Both the position numbers and the translations under genes were made by a program. Of a stretch of DNA of 64,000 nt, positions 61,601 to 64,000 are shown piece after piece. Positions within the stretch are counted from its first letter, which is position 1, and every line of letters starts with the position of its first letter. This DNA comes from RFSX01 sp964495785 (GTDB taxonomy: Bacteria > Bacteroidota > Bacteroidia > Chitinophagales > Saprospiraceae). Location of the stretch: assembly GCA_964495785.1 (NCBI GenBank), contig CAZBXL010000005.1:1-64000 (forward strand), in the 5' to 3' direction. A model generated the notes under the pieces. That model was not told the origin of the DNA, did no database searches, and saw only the letters and a program-made list of their open reading frames with translations.

Positions 61601-62323
61601 CTATTTGATATTTGCCTTCTTTAATTTTGATTCGAGGATAGAGATTTTCTCTTCTGTATTTTCTACTTTAATTATTTCTTCTTCGTACTCTTCATCAGAA
61701 ATTTCTCCATTCTCCTTTTCTTTCTTCAACTTGTCTTTTGCTTTTGCCACTTTATCTTTTGCTTCTTTTACTTTATCTGCTCCTTTAGTTTTGGTTGCTT
61801 TTAATTCGGCCTTTTTAGCTTCATTGGTTGCTTTTGCTTCTGCAGCTCTCGCTTGCCCAAATTCCTTTCCCTTTAACTCGCCTTTATTTTTGCCATAAGC
61901 TTTACCTTCTTTAGTTTTAACATCACCGTCATCTATACCATTATCCATATCATTATCTTGGTCTTTAACTTTATTTTTCATCTCTTCTGATTTGGCTTTC
62001 CCTTTTCCTTTTATTTCATCCACCTGATCGTCGCCACTGTTTTTCATTTCTTCTGCTTTAGCCTTTCCTTTGTTTTTCATTTTATCCGCTTTGGCTTTAC
62101 CTTTACCTCTCATTTCATTGACTTGGTCTTCTTCACTATTCTTCATCTCCTCTGCTTTGGCTTTGGCTTTGTTCTTCATTTGATCCGTTTTAGCTTTGCC
62201 TTTGGCTTTAGCTTGTTCACTTTTGGCCTTGCCATTATTTTGAGCTGATACTGTTATACTCGTGCCACTGAATACCATTAAGAGCATAAGAATATTTACG
62301 ATTATTGTCTTTGAATATTTCAT
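61601..62323 (-). CDS. Exported Lys/Glu-rich protein with 11-residue LEA-like tandem repeats
   Basis: The 240 residues begin with a signal peptide (1-28, ends TVSAQ). From residue 29 the sequence runs in 11-residue units with no gaps: NNGKAKSEQAK, AKGKAKTDQMK, NKAKAKAEEMK, NSEEDQVNEMR, GKGKAKADKMK, NKGKAKAEEMK, NSGDDQVDEIK, GKGKAKSEEMK, NKVKDQDNDMD. A larger 33-residue unit is repeated. The remainder is also charged and helical, ending in a coiled coil (EEKISILESKLKKANIK). Such hendecads are the hallmark of group 3 LEA proteins that protect against desiccation. Function here is inferred only from this pattern. A small coiled-coil lipoprotein gene precedes it by 33 bases. Confidence 0.85.
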   Translation of the reverse strand: MKYSKTIIVNILMLLMVFSGTSITVSAQNNGKAKSEQAKAKGKAKTDQMKNKAKAKAEEMKNSEEDQVNEMRGKGKAKADKMKNKGKAKAEEMKNSGDDQVDEIKGKGKAKSEEMKNKVKDQDNDMDNGIDDGDVKTKEGKAYGKNKGELKGKEFGQARAAEAKATNEAKKAELKATKTKGADKVKEAKDKVAKAKDKLKKEKENGEISDEEYEEEIIKVENTEEKISILESKLKKANIK

Positions 62324-62356
62324 AATAATTTGCTTTTTAATTAAATGTTAAATTAA

Positions 62357-62566
62357 TTACTTTTCTAAATCCTTTAGAAGATTGTCTAATTCTTCAATCT
62401 CTTTATTGATGTCTGCATCAAGATTCTGGAGTTCATTATTTTCTTTTTCTATTGCAATAATTTTTTCTGGCTCCATAGTGGCAGTAGTGCTTTTACTGTC
62501 TTTTTTATCTGTGCAAGCGTATACAGACAACAGAAAACATGTCAGGGTAATTAGTTTGATTTTCAT
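62357..62566 (-). CDS. Small coiled-coil lipoprotein
   Basis: The 69 residues have a lipoprotein signal (LITLTCFLLSVYAC, Cys18) and a short acidic coiled coil (ENNELQNLDADINKEIEELD, then NLLKDLEK) like Lpp-type anchors. It begins an apparent two-gene operon with the repeat protein 33 bases downstream. The two may interact through their coils. No family name is recognised. Confidence 0.75.
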   Translation of the reverse strand: MKIKLITLTCFLLSVYACTDKKDSKSTTATMEPEKIIAIEKENNELQNLDADINKEIEELDNLLKDLEK

Positions 62567-62654
62567 TTTAAAGTTTTTATTTTTTGTTTTGACTGTAACT
62601 GTAATACGTCGTCACATTTGTAAAGAGACATTGAATTGTGAGTTTATTAAACGA

Positions 62655-62906
62655 TTAGTTGTTTAACCTTAATGTAACTGTCTTGGGGCTTGTATAATTG
62701 ATTATATCTCGAGACTTAGCCCCAGTATCGTTATTGTAAAATTTATCTTCTCGTGGAGACTTCGTAGATTTAAGATATTGCAAATACTTACCGTTGCCAT
62801 CATTGATGTCATTTTCTGATAGATTTTTTTTAATATCAAATATAGTATAGCTTGTTGTAGGCGAGTGGTACAAGATTGTCACGTCATACTTTATTCTAAA
62901 AGGCAT
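62655..62906 (-). CDS. Possible small ORF of unknown function
   Basis: An open frame of 83 residues runs from ATG 62906 (the frame is open from 62924, but that start falls in the terminator of the upstream gene). The composition is polar (GKYLQYLKSTKSPREDKFYN) without signal, domain or recognised relatives. It could be chance, and it is reported because nothing else occupies the stretch. Confidence 0.25.
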   Translation of the reverse strand: MPFRIKYDVTILYHSPTTSYTIFDIKKNLSENDINDGNGKYLQYLKSTKSPREDKFYNNDTGAKSRDIINYTSPKTVTLRLNN

Positions 62907-62940
62907 AAAAAAAGCGAGAATCAAATTATGATCTTCGCTT
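62907..62940 (-). terminator. Intrinsic terminator of the PDZ/T9SS-tail gene
   Basis: An 11-base stem with one mismatch (AAGCGAGAATC / GATCTTCGCTT) is followed in minus-strand direction by seven T. It lies 21 bases beyond the stop of the gene at 62962. Confidence 0.7.
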
Positions 62941-62961
62941 CTATTATTTTATAGTTTACTC

Positions 62962-63876
62962 TTATTTAGTGAGCTGTACTTTCTGATTTTGTACAACTTG
63001 TCCTTGTTGTATGGTGATGATATATGTGCCATCACTTTCAGCACTAAGATCATAATCAATATCTATATGATCACTGAAATCAGATATTACTTCTCTGTAG
63101 ACTAAACTTCCCAGCATGTCTTTTACACTAAATATAACATCCTCATCTGACGCTGATGTATAACTGATATGGGATATGTCTCTTGTCGGATTAGGATATA
63201 TATTCATAGAGACTTCTTCAGTAATAACGTCTTTGTTATTGAGTCCTGCTAATTCAAATGCTTCTTCAGTACAGTGCTTATAAGTTACAGTCTTAGTGCC
63301 TCTGCTACCCATGATTACATTTTTATAATATGGACTTCCTCCATTTTCTAATTTTAATCTTACGCGTTCTCCTATAGAACTCGTCTTAATTGCTGATATA
63401 AGATCGCAAGGACTATTAAGAACTTCGTCGTTGTATTCGAGGATACTTTCAGTAGTGGATATTCCAGCTATTGCTGCTGCTGTAGTGGGTACAATTTTTT
63501 TGAGATTTACACCATTGAGATCTATTTTTTCGATAGCTTCGACACCTAGGAAAGGAGTGAACTTAGTCTCAGTATTTTCGCATATATAATCAGTGTATAT
63601 GTCCTCTTGCTCATAAGAATCGTACTTAAGGATGGTAGACGAAAGGTCTTCTTTGATATAGCCATTGATCAGGACTCTATCTAAGTGTGCATTTTCTTTT
63701 ATAAATGCAGGAATGTCAAATGACAAAACTTCAGCACCGTTTAATTGAAATTGTTCTGACGAACCATCTTTATTTATAGTCTGCACGGTGAGCCTTTTAG
63801 TATTCTTGACTGATTGGCCAAAACAAAAATTCATAACGCCTATAACCATTAGGGTACACAAAAACATCTTTCTCAT
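62962..63876 (-). CDS. Exported PDZ-like protein with T9SS type A sorting domain
   Basis: The 304 residues have a signal peptide (1-20, ends NFCFG). An N-terminal region of about 100 residues is followed by a PDZ-like domain at about 105-190 (FTPFLGVEAIEKIDLNGVNL, KIVPTTAAAIAGISTTESIL, DLISAIKTSSIGERVRLKLE). The C-terminal T9SS type A tail at about 225-304 reads MNIYPNPTRDISHISYTSAS, then DMLGSLVYREVISDFSDHID and DGTYIITIQQGQVVQNQKVQ. It is thus secreted through the type IX system and probably surface-bound. No protease active site is present, so the PDZ domain may recruit another protein's C-terminus. Confidence 0.88.
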   Translation of the reverse strand: MRKMFLCTLMVIGVMNFCFGQSVKNTKRLTVQTINKDGSSEQFQLNGAEVLSFDIPAFIKENAHLDRVLINGYIKEDLSSTILKYDSYEQEDIYTDYICENTETKFTPFLGVEAIEKIDLNGVNLKKIVPTTAAAIAGISTTESILEYNDEVLNSPCDLISAIKTSSIGERVRLKLENGGSPYYKNVIMGSRGTKTVTYKHCTEEAFELAGLNNKDVITEEVSMNIYPNPTRDISHISYTSASDEDVIFSVKDMLGSLVYREVISDFSDHIDIDYDLSAESDGTYIITIQQGQVVQNQKVQLTK

Positions 63877-64000
63877 AATCTTCTGTTATTTCTTTTAAAT
63901 AATTAAATCAAAACGTGACCTACAGTTAATACTTAGGTATGCTAAAGCAAGACACCTTAGTGAGTCTAAGTATCTGTAGTTTTAAATAAATCCAATATTA

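Overview
The window is AT-rich chromosomal DNA of a Bacteroidota bacterium, most likely a marine or particle-associated member near Saprospiria. Evidence for the phylum: a 1,414-residue surface protein with a type B (gliding-associated) C-terminal sorting domain, a PDZ protein with a type A 'YPNP' tail, LytS/LytTR two-component signalling, a GreA-like protein of a Bacteroidota-typical family, TopB with two zinc ribbons, and promoter-like TAnnTTTG elements. A PL7 alginate lyase lipoprotein suggests contact with brown-algal polysaccharide. The order-level placement is inference. The sequence has four 100-base N runs (15300-15399, 40550-40649, 52512-52611, 54963-55062), and they cut several genes.

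Layout. 1-19.4 kb is accessory in character. It holds a tyrosine recombinase flanked by imperfect copies of a short repeat, a zinc-finger ORF, a glycosyltransferase, and four known or candidate toxin-antitoxin modules: a YoeB toxin behind an unrelated 255-residue protein, a GNAT-like/HTH pair, HigBA, and a RelE-like/XRE pair. Interspersed are secreted or membrane orphans, an operon of two tandem ABA4-like membrane proteins, a multi-pass membrane protein and a LytS/LytTR pair (9.3-12.9 kb), and an HxlR-controlled oxidoreductase set (15.4-18.6 kb).

19.6-38 kb is more core-like: a flavin disulfide-reductase relative, a SIMPL protein, the giant repeat adhesin, a BNR-repeat exoprotein, RsmE, an rseP-hscB operon carrying a degenerate HNH/HTH protein, a STAS protein, GalE, NhaC and PnuC. 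37.4-48.8 kb has a hydrolase/aldo-keto reductase/acyl-CoA dehydrogenase run, a CBS protein, the alginate lyase, SDR and GDSL enzymes, a DASS-type anion transporter, and a DUF697/holin-IV pair. A ~265-base intergenic element occurs twice, at 8.8 and 47.5 kb, in the same orientation.

48.9-64 kb includes an HD phosphohydrolase fused to a Pycsar-type membrane effector domain, divergent from a large GAF protein, then CorA, lipoproteins, an isolated DmpF/DmpG pair, DUF2200 and VF530 proteins, topoisomerase III, a secreted protein built of 11-residue LEA-like repeats with a small lipoprotein partner, and a PDZ plus T9SS-tail protein. The best candidates for new biology are the HD-PycTM/GAF divergon, the two unorthodox toxin-antitoxin pairs, the ABA4/LytTR operon, the duplicated intergenic element and the 11-mer repeat protein. 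No tRNA, rRNA or CRISPR array was recognised.
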